Below, piece after piece: positions 1-8,487 of a stretch of 57,854 nucleotides of DNA. Each line of letters opens with the position of its first letter. Position 1 is the first letter of the stretch. Below the pieces are notes generated by a model. That model searched no databases, was not told where the DNA came from, and saw nothing but the letters and a program-made list of their open reading frames with translations. This DNA is from Opitutia bacterium (GTDB taxonomy: Bacteria > Verrucomicrobiota > Verrucomicrobiia > Opitutales > UBA953), in contig BGOI01000012.1 of assembly GCA_003569165.1 (NCBI GenBank), positions 1 to 57,854 of the forward strand, in the 5' to 3' direction. The position numbers and the translations under genes are program-made.

Positions 1-1652
1 GGCGTAGCGGTCATGCTCCGCCATGCCCGTGCCGACGTGAGGATATTGGCGGTCGACATGGCGTGATGATGTCCTGCGGGTCCACGCCGGCCTCCTGGGT
101 TAGGATACCGTAGGCGCGGACGCAGATGCGGATCTTATCCGCGAGAGTAGCGGCCTGGCCCTTCTCGTCGAGGCCATGACAATCATCGCCGCGCCGTAAC
201 GGCGACAGAGGCGGGCGCGGCGGACGAACTCGCCTCGCCTTCCTTGAGCGAGATCGAGTTTACGATGGCCTTGCCCTGAACGCAGCGCAGGCCGGCCTCG
301 ATGATGTCGAAGTTCGATGAATCGATCATGAACGGCACCCGGGGCGATATCCGGCTCGGTCGCCGCCATGTTCAGGAATTTCGTCATCGCCGCAGCGCCG
401 TCGAGCAGCCCCGCGTCAAAGTGAGGTCGATAATCGTGGCGCCAGCCTCGATCTGCTGCTTGGCGACGCGTAGGGCGGAACGATAGTCGCCCTTCTCGAT
501 ATGGCCCTTGAAGATCTTCGAGCCAGCGACGTTGGTACGCTCGCCGACGTTCACGAAATCACCAGCCCCGCCGAAGAGGTTGAGCGGCTCGAGGCCGGCT
601 AGCTGGAGGGCGGGCGGGATAGCACCAAGCGGGCGCGCCGGATATTTCTCGGTGCGGCGGCGGATGGCGGCGATGTGGGCGGGCGTGGTGCCGCAGCAGC
701 CGCCGAGGACATTGACCAGGCCGTCGCGGGCGAAGGTCTCGAGGATGGCCGCGGTGTCTTCCGGGCCTTCGGGGAAGCCCGTCGGCGAGAGCGGGTTGGG
801 CAGGCCGGCGTTGGGGTAGCAGGAGACGAAGAGATCGGCCTTCTTCGCGAGTTCGGCGATGTGCGGGCGCATCTGCTCGCCGCCGAGGGCGCAGTTCATG
901 CCGACGCTGAGCGGCTGGGCGTGGCGGACGGAATTCCAGAAGGCTTCGGTCGTCTGACCGGTGAGCGTGCGGCCGGAGGCATCGGTGATCGTGCCTGAGA
1001 TCATCAGCGGAATCCGGAAGCCGCGGGCCTCGAAGGCCTCGTCGATGGCGAAGAGGGCGGCCTTGAGGACGAGCGTGTCGAAGACCGTCTCACAAAGGAG
1101 CAGGTCCGCGCCGGCGTCGATCAGGGCGTCGACCTGTTCGCGGTAGGAATCGCGTACCTGGACAAACGTCACGTCGCGCTTGGCGGAATCATTGACATCG
1201 CGGGACATCGACAGCGTCTTGTTCGTCGGCCCGATGGCACCGGCGACGAAGGCGTCCTTGCCGGGGTTGGCGGCCTTGAAGGCATCGACGGCTTCACGAG
1301 CGACCTTGACCGCTTCCGTGTTCAACTCGCGGACGAGGTGCGTCATCGCGTAGTCTTCCATCGCGATGGAGGTGCCGTTGAAGGTATTGGTCTCGAGGAT
1401 GTCCGCGCCGGCGTCGAGGTAGGCGCGGTGGATGTCCCGGACGACGGCCGGCTTAGTGATGACCAGGAGGTCGTTATTGCCCTTGAGCTGGCCCGGGTGG
1501 TCCTTGAAACGGTCGCCGCGGTAGTCGGCTTCCTGCAGTTTAAGCTGCTGGATCATGGTGCCCATCGCGCCGTCGAGGTAGACGATGCGTTGGCGCAGGA
1601 GGGCCTCAAGGCGCTCGCCGGCCGGGTTGAGTGGGAGTCTCTGACGGGACAT
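1..1652 (-). CDS. metH: Cobalamin-dependent methionine synthase (5-methyltetrahydrofolate-homocysteine methyltransferase), 3' part missing, frame-broken
   Basis: Transfers a methyl group from methyltetrahydrofolate through cobalamin to homocysteine in the cytoplasm. The first 420 residues read openly from the ATG at 1652. They form the homocysteine-binding domain, with zinc ligands Cys254 (GMNCALGG) and Cys319-Cys320 (GGCCGTTP). The start of the pterin domain follows ([16 protein letters not shown], from about residue 367). From about position 410 to 1 the pterin domain continues ([21 protein letters not shown]) but is spread over all three frames. At least four single-base losses explain this, so I treat it as one intact gene cut off by the window edge. 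The cobalamin and activation domains lie outside. It begins 49 bases after rsmG, probably in the same transcript. The family is certain; the breaks being artefacts is inference. Confidence 0.93.
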
Positions 1653-1701
1653 CGCCTTTACCGTGCGGGTTGCCGTCCACGGGTCAAGGCACAGGGCGGG
1701 A

Positions 1702-2376
1702 CTATTGTGTCATCCCCGGCAGGTCGGGCTTCTTGCAGCGCAGGAGGTCTTGGCTGCGGTAGAGCACAATTCGCTTCCCCTCGAATTTCTCGTCGTTCCA
1801 CAGGAGGGGACGCAGCTCGCAGCTGAACACCGGGTTCAAAAAGGAAAGCTCCGCCTCGACCGCGGGGTCGCCGCCCTGCCAGTAGAGGATGCCGTTGGGC
1901 AAGGAATGTTTGGCGCCCTTGCACAGGAGCTGGCGGGTGTTGTGGACGAACGTGCGGAGGTCGGCCACGGCGCGGCCGGTGACGAAGTCATGCTCGTGGT
2001 TCATCGTCTCGGCGCGGGCATTCTTGACGTCGACGTTCTTGAGGCCGAGGCGCTCGGCGATATCCGTGACGACGGTGATCTTCTTACCGACGGAGTCGAC
2101 GAGGGTGAAGCGGGCCTTGGGGTAGAGGACGGCGAGGATGAGGCCGGGGAAGCCGCCGCCGGTGCCGACGTCCATGACGCGGCAGCCGTCCATGAGTTTC
2201 AGGAATTTCACCGCCGCGATGCACGGGGCGTAGTGGTGGCGCTCGAGGTTCTCGATGTCCTTGCGCGAGACCAGGTTGATCTTCTCGTTCCACTCGCGGT
2301 GGAGCGCGGCCATGGCGGTCAGCTGCTCCCACTGGGCGGGCGTGACTTCCGGGAAGAGAGGAACAAGGGACTGCAT
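1702..2376 (-). CDS. rsmG: 16S rRNA (guanine-N7)-methyltransferase RsmG (GidB)
   Basis: A 224-residue class I methyltransferase that uses S-adenosylmethionine to methylate G527 (E. coli numbering) of 16S rRNA. The SAM-binding motif MDVGTGGGFPGL covers residues 68-79. The family signature around NLVSRKDIENLERHH (residues 34-48) and a late AVADL segment are also present. The frame stays open well upstream, but the ATG at 2376 gives the usual family length and a normal N-terminus. The longer reading would run into the divergent Dabb gene. It precedes metH on the same strand. In many bacteria rsmG sits with gidA and parA near the origin; that context is absent here. Confidence 0.95.
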   Translation of the reverse strand: MQSLVPLFPEVTPAQWEQLTAMAALHREWNEKINLVSRKDIENLERHHYAPCIAAVKFLKLMDGCRVMDVGTGGGFPGLILAVLYPKARFTLVDSVGKKITVVTDIAERLGLKNVDVKNARAETMNHEHDFVTGRAVADLRTFVHNTRQLLCKGAKHSLPNGILYWQGGDPAVEAELSFLNPVFSCELRPLLWNDEKFEGKRIVLYRSQDLLRCKKPDLPGMTQ

Positions 2377-2481
2377 GCGAGGGCGCCAGCGTGTCCCGAG
2401 GTCGTCCTGAGGCAAGGACGCCTTTGGGCCGCACACTTTGCTGTTTCCTTCGGTCGGGACTTGGCCAAAACTTGCCGTCCT

Positions 2482-2781
2482 ATGTTCCACCACATCGTCT
2501 TCTTCTACCTGAAAAAGGACATCACTTCTGCCCAGCGTGCGGAATTCGAGACCAAGCTCCGCGGCCTGCTCGCCATCAAGTCCATCCATAGCGGCTACGT
2601 CGGCATCCCGAGCACCCACGCCGTCCGCCCGATCATCGATACCTCCTACGACTTCGCCGAGTTCTTCGTCTTTAAGAACCACGCCGACCATGACGCCTAC
2701 CAGATCGACCCGATCCACCAGGCCTTCATCGCCGACTGCAAGGCCTACTGGGATTCCGTCAAAATCTACGACTTCGAATAA
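2482..2781 (+). CDS. Dabb (stress-responsive A/B barrel) domain protein
   Basis: A 99-residue protein that is a single dimeric alpha/beta barrel domain. It opens with the characteristic MFHHIVFFYLKKD strand and keeps the His near position 4 and the conserved late segment HADHDAYQIDPIHQAF (residues about 66-81). Members of the family form small dimeric barrels, some acting as cyclases or ligand binders and most of unknown role. No partner gene suggests a substrate. It is divergent from rsmG, with about 105 bases between the starts, and is closed by a strong terminator at 2805-2831, so it is probably monocistronic. The domain call is firm; the biochemical role is unknown. Confidence 0.85.
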   Translation: MFHHIVFFYLKKDITSAQRAEFETKLRGLLAIKSIHSGYVGIPSTHAVRPIIDTSYDFAEFFVFKNHADHDAYQIDPIHQAFIADCKAYWDSVKIYDFE

Positions 2782-2804
2782 GCCATTAGGCTCATTCGCA
2801 AATC

Positions 2805-2831
2805 AGGCGCCGCACCCTAGCGCCTTTTTTT
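2805..2831 (+). terminator. Rho-independent terminator after the Dabb gene
   Basis: The stem AGGCGC (2805-2810) pairs with GCGCCT (2820-2825) across a 9-base loop and runs straight into seven T residues. It lies 24 bases after the Dabb stop codon. Confidence 0.8.
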
Positions 2832-2908
2832 GTGCCCGGGCGCCGAGCCGGCGAGCGTTCAGGCCCCAGCCGGCTTGCGGTCGGGCATGCCCGATACCCG
2901 CCATCAGG

Positions 2909-2946
2909 TTTTTCGATTAACGCCCGGTAGCGAAAACTGCTATTAT
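2909..2946 (+). promoter_or_regulatory. Promoter-like element P1 before the ATP-grasp trio
   Basis: TTTTTCGATTAAC (2909-2921) is followed after 19 bases by TATTAT (2941-2946), a good -10 box preceded by GC. The same 13-base block, with 20 bases to TATGAT, occurs at 6390-6428 before the ketosynthase gene. TTAAC could be a poor -35 box or part of an activator site. A short inverted repeat (CGC, six bases, GCG) sits just downstream of the block. The shared sequence is seen directly; promoter function is inferred. Confidence 0.55.
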
Positions 2947-3040
2947 CACGATGAGTAAAACATTGGCTCTTCCGCCTTTCCGCCGTATTAACTTATCCCA
3001 TGGCACCGTTTTCGCATAAAGCGCTGCCGCGCCTAATCTT

Positions 3041-4201
3041 TTGAAGAAGGTAATGATTTTGGGCGCACGAGCGCCCGCCTGCCTCGAGTGGGCCCGTGCC
3101 TTCGCTGGCGCCGGTTGGCACGTCACGGTCGCGGATTCGCTTTCCTGGCCCTTGGCCAGATCGAGCCGATCTGCGCATGCGTTCTTACGCCTTCCCGAGC
3201 CACGGCGTGATGTGAACGCCTGGATCAAGGCCCTCTTGAAAGCAATCCAGGCAGAGAAGATCGACTTGGTGCTGCCGACTTGTGAGGAGGTTTTTTATCT
3301 GGCGCATGGCTTGGATAAGCTCCGCGAAGTGTGCCGTGTATTCACGAGCGATTTCTCCCTGCTGAACGAGCTCCATCACAAAGGGCGCTTTCCGACGCTG
3401 ACCAAGGATTGGCCAGTCGTCGCGCCTGAAACCCGCTTGTTGGAGTCGCCGGCGGCGCTGCTAGCCTACGGTAAAAATTCCGATGAATGGGTATTCAAGC
3501 CCGCCTATTCGCGGTTCGCATCGCAGACGCTGATCCGACCAACGGCTCGAGCCCTTTCCCGCGTCGCACCCGAGCCGGGTAGGCCATGGGTCGCCCAACG
3601 CTTCATCGCGGGGAAGGAACATAGCAGCTTCAGTATCCTGGTGGGAGGTCAGCTCCGTGCCCACGCTTGTTACTATTCACGGTACCGGGCTGGTAAAGGA
3701 GCGGGGATTTATTTTGAGCCCACGGATCCGGCGCCGGTCCGGGCCATGGTCGAGCATTTCGGAAAAACAACGGGATACACCGGACAGGTCGGCTTTGACT
3801 TCATCGAGGATACCGCCGGGAAATTCCATGTCTTGGAGTGTAATCCCCGGGCGACCAGCGGCGTGCATTTCTTCGAGGGACAGGCCGAGGCCTTGATTGC
3901 CAGCCTAGGGTCGGAATCCGCCGAGCCTGTGCTGACCCCCGCCCCCGGGACGAGGATGGTGGCTCTCGCCGTGCTCCTGTTCGCGGCCCCGCGCCAAGCG
4001 TGGAAGGCCGAATTCTGGAGGGATTTCGCCCGGGCCAAGGACGTGATTCTCCGCGGCGGCGACCACGGCCCACTCACGGCCCAAGTCCTCAGCCTTACGG
4101 AAATCGGCGTGCGCGCCATCAGTCGCCGGTGCGGCCTCTTGGCCGCCTCCACGGCCGACATTGAGTGGGATGGGCAACCGCTCGAGGCGCTGGAGCCATG
4201 A
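3041..4201 (+). CDS. ATP-grasp superfamily ligase, first gene of the cluster
   Basis: A 386-residue cytoplasmic protein related to the carbamoyl-phosphate-synthase-like ATP-grasp fold. These enzymes activate a carboxylate as acyl-phosphate and join it to an amine or thiol. It has an N-terminal MILGAR pre-ATP-grasp strand, an ATP-lysine segment WVFKPAYSRF (Lys153), hinge residues WVAQRFIAGKEHS (183-195) and the metal-binding block LECNPRATSG (Glu266, Asn268, Arg270). The start is TTG at 3041, giving the common MKKVMILGA opening; ATG at 3053 is the alternative, and neither has a well-placed Shine-Dalgarno site. The stop overlaps the next start as ATGA. The substrate cannot be read from the sequence. 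The coupling suggests that the product is passed to, or made with, the next two enzymes. Confidence 0.85.
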   Translation: MKKVMILGARAPACLEWARAFAGAGWHVTVADSLSWPLARSSRSAHAFLRLPEPRRDVNAWIKALLKAIQAEKIDLVLPTCEEVFYLAHGLDKLREVCRVFTSDFSLLNELHHKGRFPTLTKDWPVVAPETRLLESPAALLAYGKNSDEWVFKPAYSRFASQTLIRPTARALSRVAPEPGRPWVAQRFIAGKEHSSFSILVGGQLRAHACYYSRYRAGKGAGIYFEPTDPAPVRAMVEHFGKTTGYTGQVGFDFIEDTAGKFHVLECNPRATSGVHFFEGQAEALIASLGSESAEPVLTPAPGTRMVALAVLLFAAPRQAWKAEFWRDFARAKDVILRGGDHGPLTAQVLSLTEIGVRAISRRCGLLAASTADIEWDGQPLEALEP

Positions 4202-5343
4202 GGCTACTTGATCCGTCCGAGCTCGGAGAGGCGTCAGCGGCCGTAGGCGATTCGCCAGCTGCTCGCTACGTTCGGAGTTGGGCGTCGAAGGGTCGCTCGC
4301 TTATCGGAAACGTCGAGACCCGCTTGCTTCTGCTGGACTCGGGTGCCCATCAGTTTCCTGTCAGCGTCAATAACGGCGAAAGCCACGGAGGTAACTGTTA
4401 CGTCGTTTCGCCTTTAGCCGCGTATGGGGCCTATGCCCAAGAGGAGGTGAACCGGATGAAGATGAGGCGTTTGAGGCTGCCGTTTTCATGGCTGGCGGGT
4501 GCCGTGACTTCGCTGTTCCGTTCCATTCAGGCCGACCGGGTGGTGTTTATCAACAATTGGCTACTCTCCACGAATCTCTACCCGGCCGCATGGAAGGGCG
4601 ACGACCTGCCTGAGATCACGCAGTTGATGCGCACCACTTATCCGCGTCACGTTTTCGCTTTTCGTTCTCTCAATTCACATTGCAATGGGCCGCTTATCGC
4701 GCGGCTGAAGGCCCTCGGCTATGTCTCGATTCCCAGCCGCCAGGTTTATATCTTCGATGGGCGAGCGGGGGATGAGGCGGCTTTTCGTACTCACCATAAT
4801 ACGCAGAGGGACGCAGCCCTGTTAGCCCGCAGTCGCTATCGGGTGCGGCGGGGGGACGAGTTGAAAGACGAGGACTTCGAAAGACTTGAGCAACTTTACA
4901 ATCTGCTCTATCTGGAAAAATATTGCCACCTGAACCCCCATTACAAAGCCGAATGGCTACAACGCGGGCACCAGGAAGGGTGGCTCCAGTTAAGGGTGCT
5001 GCAAAGTCCTGAAGGGAGGATCGATGGGGTCGTGGGCTGGTTCGCCACCGATGCCACGCTCAGCGCCCCGATTGTCGGCTACGATACGGCCCTCCCCATA
5101 AAACTCGGCTTATACCGTCAACTCACGCAGCTCTGCTTTCAAGAGGCGGCCGCTCGCCGGATTGTCCTGAACTTTAGTTCCGGCGCCCCCCAGTTTAAGC
5201 GGATGCGCGGCGGCCAGCCGCAAATCGAGGTCAGCATGGTCTATGTGAAACACTTGCCATGGAAGAACCGTATCATCTGGGGGTTGCTGGGTCTGCTCAT
5301 GCGAACAATTGCCGCCCCCGTCATGAAAGCTTTAAAAGTATGA
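4198..5343 (+). CDS. Putative GNAT-fold (FemAB-like) acyltransferase, unassigned family
   Basis: A 381-residue protein without a motif I can name with certainty. The order of segments resembles a double GNAT or FemAB fold: LGYVSIPSRQVYIFDGRAGD, then a charged helix with DFERLEQLYNLLYLEKY, then strands LQLRVLQSPEGRIDGVVGWF and a late RRIVLNFSSGAPQFKRMRGG. The last 25 residues are hydrophobic with basic ends (around WGLLGLLMRTIAAPVMKALKV), which could anchor it to a membrane. It starts in an ATGA overlap with the ATP-grasp gene and ends in one with the Rieske gene, so all three should be made in step. Aminoacyl or fatty-acyl transfer onto the ligase product is a plausible but unproven role. Confidence 0.55.
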   Translation: MRLLDPSELGEASAAVGDSPAARYVRSWASKGRSLIGNVETRLLLLDSGAHQFPVSVNNGESHGGNCYVVSPLAAYGAYAQEEVNRMKMRRLRLPFSWLAGAVTSLFRSIQADRVVFINNWLLSTNLYPAAWKGDDLPEITQLMRTTYPRHVFAFRSLNSHCNGPLIARLKALGYVSIPSRQVYIFDGRAGDEAAFRTHHNTQRDAALLARSRYRVRRGDELKDEDFERLEQLYNLLYLEKYCHLNPHYKAEWLQRGHQEGWLQLRVLQSPEGRIDGVVGWFATDATLSAPIVGYDTALPIKLGLYRQLTQLCFQEAAARRIVLNFSSGAPQFKRMRGGQPQIEVSMVYVKHLPWKNRIIWGLLGLLMRTIAAPVMKALKV

Positions 5344-6371
5344 ATCCCACACACGAATCCGACGATGGCTGGTGGCCCGTTGCCACCGCCGAGCAGCTCA
5401 AGCCAGCGCAGACTCTGGCCCGGACACTTTTTGGCGTGCCCTTGGTGCTTTTCCGTACGGCACAGGGTGCGCCGGCCGCTCTCCCGGATCGCTGTCCGCA
5501 TCGGTCGGCGCCACTGAGCCAAGGGACGGTTCGCGACGGTGAAGTGGAATGTCCCTACCATGGTTGGCGATTTGATAGCATGGGTCGTTGTACGCGCGTG
5601 CCGGGTGCCCAGCCGGCTTGTGTGTCCGGCCCGTTGCTCCCGGCTGCGAATGTCCGCGAACAAGGAGGGCTTATCTGGGTCAGCCGAGCAGGACCGCTCC
5701 CCGTGGTGGAGCCGGCAAGTCCGCAGGCTGGCCCCAACCCGCTCGACGTTTTTTTCATCACCGATGCTGCCCGCTGTTCGCTCCCAGAAGCCGCGGAGAA
5801 TTTTCTCGACGCATTCCATACACACTTCGTGCATGCCGGCTGGATTCGCAATGATCACAAGCGCCAGAAGATTCGGGCCAAAGTCGAAGCCTTGCCTGAT
5901 GGCATCCAGGCTTGTTACACGGAGGAAGGCCAGCAGTCAGGTTGGATCTCCCGTTTATTCGAAAAAGAACGCGGCTGGAGTTACGGTCGATTTCGGATGC
6001 CAGGCTTGGCGGAGATTGAGTACCGGGACAGACAGGGACGAATCAACCTGCTCATCAGCGCGTGGCTGACTCCTTCGCAGAACGGGCACATTCATATCCA
6101 CGCCCGCATCGCGTCTCGGCGAGACTGGCTGCCGCGCTTCCTGAAGGAGATTATCCTCCGCCGCGTGTTCCGTGTCATCCTGAATCAGGATAAGCGGATC
6201 CTCGAATTGACCACGGCAAACGTGGAGCGATTCAAGGCGGCGGGAGTCAGTGCCCCGCCGGCCAAGCTGCTCCATAGCCCGCTGGACTTGCTGGGCCCGC
6301 ATATCCGAAGCCTGCTCGCGGGCGAACCCTTGCCTGCACTCCCGGATACCGAAATCGAAGTGCACCTTTAG
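5340..6371 (+). CDS. Rieske non-haem iron oxygenase, alpha-subunit type
   Basis: A 343-residue oxygenase component that would hydroxylate, desaturate or demethylate a small organic substrate using O2 and electrons from a separate reductase. The 2Fe-2S ligands are complete: CPH at 52-54 and CPYH at 71-74. The catalytic iron motif ENFLDAFHTHFVH (153-165) supplies Asp157, His160 and His165, matching the classic ENxxDxxHxxxxH pattern. The start at 5340 is chosen from the ATGA overlap with the preceding gene. No ferredoxin or reductase gene lies nearby, so electrons must come from elsewhere. The chemistry is certain at class level; the substrate is unknown but probably the cluster's own intermediate. 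Confidence 0.93.
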   Translation: MNPTHESDDGWWPVATAEQLKPAQTLARTLFGVPLVLFRTAQGAPAALPDRCPHRSAPLSQGTVRDGEVECPYHGWRFDSMGRCTRVPGAQPACVSGPLLPAANVREQGGLIWVSRAGPLPVVEPASPQAGPNPLDVFFITDAARCSLPEAAENFLDAFHTHFVHAGWIRNDHKRQKIRAKVEALPDGIQACYTEEGQQSGWISRLFEKERGWSYGRFRMPGLAEIEYRDRQGRINLLISAWLTPSQNGHIHIHARIASRRDWLPRFLKEIILRRVFRVILNQDKRILELTTANVERFKAAGVSAPPAKLLHSPLDLLGPHIRSLLAGEPLPALPDTEIEVHL

Positions 6372-6389
6372 ACGATGAAACGTATCATT

Positions 6390-6428
6390 TTTTTCGATTA
6401 ACCCCTTCGGGTCAAAAAGAGCTATGAT
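6390..6428 (+). promoter_or_regulatory. Promoter-like element P2 before the ketosynthase trio
   Basis: TTTTTCGATTAAC (6390-6402) is followed after 20 bases by TATGAT (6423-6428). The block is identical to that at 2909-2921 and GCTAT is shared at the -10 box. ACCC-CTTC-GGGT just downstream of the block forms a small hairpin in the same place as the inverted repeat of P1. The ketosynthase ATG is 38 bases after the -10 box. Confidence 0.55.
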
Positions 6429-6466
6429 ACTGGCTCTGTCATCCCCTCACCCCACCCAATAACCCC

Positions 6467-7459
6467 ATGGCAATGATTGCACAGGTTGCCGCCCAGCAAC
6501 TGACCGTCCCTGAATCGATTCCTGAGTTGGCTGCCCGCGCCGGCTGGACGATCGAGGCCACTCTCGCCGCCGGCGCCGGTCACACCCGGCATCGCGCTCC
6601 CGTCGGCGTCTCGCAGATCGAACTCATCTGCGATGCCATTTCTCGGCTCGGCCTGGATCCGGCACTCGTTCGCTCGGCCCGGTGGCTGATCTGCGCCCAA
6701 GCCGTGCCTTGGCGGGCGATGCCGACCAATGCCGCCACGGTACACGCTCGTCTTGAGCTGCCGCCCTCCGTGCAGTCCTCCGATATCAACGCCAGCTGTC
6801 TCTCCTTTCTCGCCGCGCTTCAGTTGATCGGACCGAGCGTCGATGCCTCCGGTTGCCCCGCCTTGGTGGCCAGTTCGGAAGATCCGCTCATGGCCTTGGA
6901 CTGGTCCGAGCCGCACTCGGCGGCGCTGTTCGGGGCCGGGGCCGCCGCTGCCTGGGTCGTGCCGGACCGGATTCCGCAAAGGGGCGAGACGCTCTTGGCG
7001 ATCAAGACCCAGCTGATTGAGAGTCACACCGAGACATCTGAGGCCTGCGTAATCCGTGGCGGCGGTACGAAGGATCTGTTTGGAGCCGATGGCTACGGCA
7101 AATTTTCCATGAACGGTAAGGCTCTGTTCCAGGCCGCCTCACGCCATATGGACTGTTTCATCGAACGGTTCGTCTCCCTCGGTGGCGTCGAGCCTGCCTG
7201 CGCGGATTGGGTTGTCGCCCATCAGGCAAGCCGCGAGGCTATCGAACTCATGCGCCGCAGGCTGAAAATCTCGCCTGACCGCATGCCGGTTCGTTTCGAG
7301 GAGTTCGGCAACCAGGTCTCAGCTTCGATTCCCGAGGGACTGGCTTCCCTCTGTCGTTCAGGACAACTCCGGCACGGTGACCGTATCTTGGTCTTGGGCA
7401 CGGGGGCCGGATTGCTCATCGGCGCCACCGAGCTCGCCGTCGTGTCCGCGAAAACATGA
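6467..7459 (+). CDS. FabH-like ketoacyl-ACP synthase III (thiolase fold)
   Basis: A 330-residue condensing enzyme. The catalytic triad sits at nearly the spacing of E. coli FabH: Cys111 in INASCLSF, His252 in VVAHQAS and Asn282 in FGNQVSASIP. The last motif is unusual, since FabH normally has GNTSAASIP. The N-terminal third is short and diverges from primary-metabolism FabH (MAMIAQVAAQQLTVPESIPEL), which favours a dedicated biosynthetic role. It starts with ATG at 6467 behind its own promoter element and ends in an ATGA overlap with the reductase gene. It could extend an acyl-thioester with malonyl-ACP, transfer an acyl group, or join two acyl chains as OleA does. No acyl carrier protein is encoded alongside. 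Confidence 0.88.
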   Translation: MAMIAQVAAQQLTVPESIPELAARAGWTIEATLAAGAGHTRHRAPVGVSQIELICDAISRLGLDPALVRSARWLICAQAVPWRAMPTNAATVHARLELPPSVQSSDINASCLSFLAALQLIGPSVDASGCPALVASSEDPLMALDWSEPHSAALFGAGAAAAWVVPDRIPQRGETLLAIKTQLIESHTETSEACVIRGGGTKDLFGADGYGKFSMNGKALFQAASRHMDCFIERFVSLGGVEPACADWVVAHQASREAIELMRRRLKISPDRMPVRFEEFGNQVSASIPEGLASLCRSGQLRHGDRILVLGTGAGLLIGATELAVVSAKT

Positions 7460-8487
7460 AAATACTGGTGCGAGGCGGAACCGGCTTCGTCGGCCGGCAC
7501 GTGGTCTGGCGCTCGCTGCTTTCCGGATACGACACGGTTTTCACGGGTCGCAGTCCAGAAGCGGCCGCGCTCGTGATGGAGATGGCCCGCCGCGTCTCGC
7601 CGGACCGTCTGCCGGTCTTCCACCTGGAAGGGCATCCCCTCGGTGAGCCGTTCGATGTCGTCATTGATTGCGCCGGTAAAGTCGACCTGGTCGGCTCGCG
7701 GGCGGATTATATCGCGGCGAACGTCGATCGGACTGCGACCGCCTGGGCCCATGCGCGCGAACGCGGGGCCCACACGTTCGTCTCCGTTTCCTCCGCTTCG
7801 GTCTTGTTCGCTTGCCGCGATCAGCTCGGACTGACCGACGGAGTTCCGGCCACGCCTCCGGGCATCCACCCGTACGCGGACTCCAAGGCGTTAAGCGAGA
7901 CGATGCTCTGGGCGCGACGAGGCCAAGGGCCGGCGATTCGTATCATCCGGCCACGGGGTGTCTACGGGCCTTACGACTCCGGGGTGCTTCCACGTATCTT
8001 GAAGGTCGCCCGTCGGTTAGGCGGGAGATTTCCGTTACCAGCTCCCGGGGCTTTGGCCTCGATGACCGCTGCATCGAATCTCGCCCATGCTGTGCTGCTG
8101 GCCGCCGAGGCGCCCGCCTCCGTGGGCGATGGCATCTGGAACGTCTCCGATGGGGATGACCGTCCCTTAGGTGAGCTCATCCAGCTCGCCGGGCAGGCGG
8201 CTGGTCAAGAACTCCGGCCGTTCCATCTCCCCGGCAGCCTGCTGAGGGGAATCGGCCGAGCGGGGGATTTCATCTGCCGGCCCCTGCGGGTCGAGCCTCG
8301 CGTCAGCCTTTATACCGCCGAACTCCTCTGCCGCAGCCGGACGCTTTGCATCGACGCCATTCGGCGGGATCTCGGCTACGCGCCGCTCCTTTCCGTCGAG
8401 AAAGCCTTCGCCTCTTTGGCGGAGTTCACCCAGCATGGCACCTTGCCCGAACTTTCCATCATGCGGCCCAAAGGAGGCACCCGATGA
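7456..8487 (+). CDS. NAD(P)-dependent extended SDR (epimerase / 3-beta-HSD type)
   Basis: A 343-residue extended short-chain dehydrogenase. The Rossmann motif GGTGFVG lies at residues 7-13. The catalytic set is Ser112/Ser113 in VSVSSAS, with Tyr140 and Lys144 in YADSK. RPRGVYGP follows as in epimerases and 3-beta-hydroxysteroid dehydrogenase-like reductases. Coupled directly behind a ketosynthase (ATGA overlap), the simplest role is reduction of the beta-keto product, as OleD does after OleA. Sugar epimerase activity is less likely because no nucleotide-sugar genes are near. Its own stop overlaps the next start. Confidence 0.87.
   Translation: MKILVRGGTGFVGRHVVWRSLLSGYDTVFTGRSPEAAALVMEMARRVSPDRLPVFHLEGHPLGEPFDVVIDCAGKVDLVGSRADYIAANVDRTATAWAHARERGAHTFVSVSSASVLFACRDQLGLTDGVPATPPGIHPYADSKALSETMLWARRGQGPAIRIIRPRGVYGPYDSGVLPRILKVARRLGGRFPLPAPGALASMTAASNLAHAVLLAAEAPASVGDGIWNVSDGDDRPLGELIQLAGQAAGQELRPFHLPGSLLRGIGRAGDFICRPLRVEPRVSLYTAELLCRSRTLCIDAIRRDLGYAPLLSVEKAFASLAEFTQHGTLPELSIMRPKGGTR
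8471..8477 (+). promoter_or_regulatory. Strong ribosome binding site fixing the MBL start
   Basis: AAGGAGG lies inside the end of the reductase gene, six bases before the ATG at 8484. It is one of the few canonical Shine-Dalgarno sequences in the window and rules out a longer reading of the hydrolase. Confidence 0.8.

Noticed and set aside
1653-1701. A riboswitch (SAM or cobalamin) before metH
   Set aside because: Only 49 bases separate metH from rsmG on the same strand, too short for either riboswitch, and no conserved core is visible.
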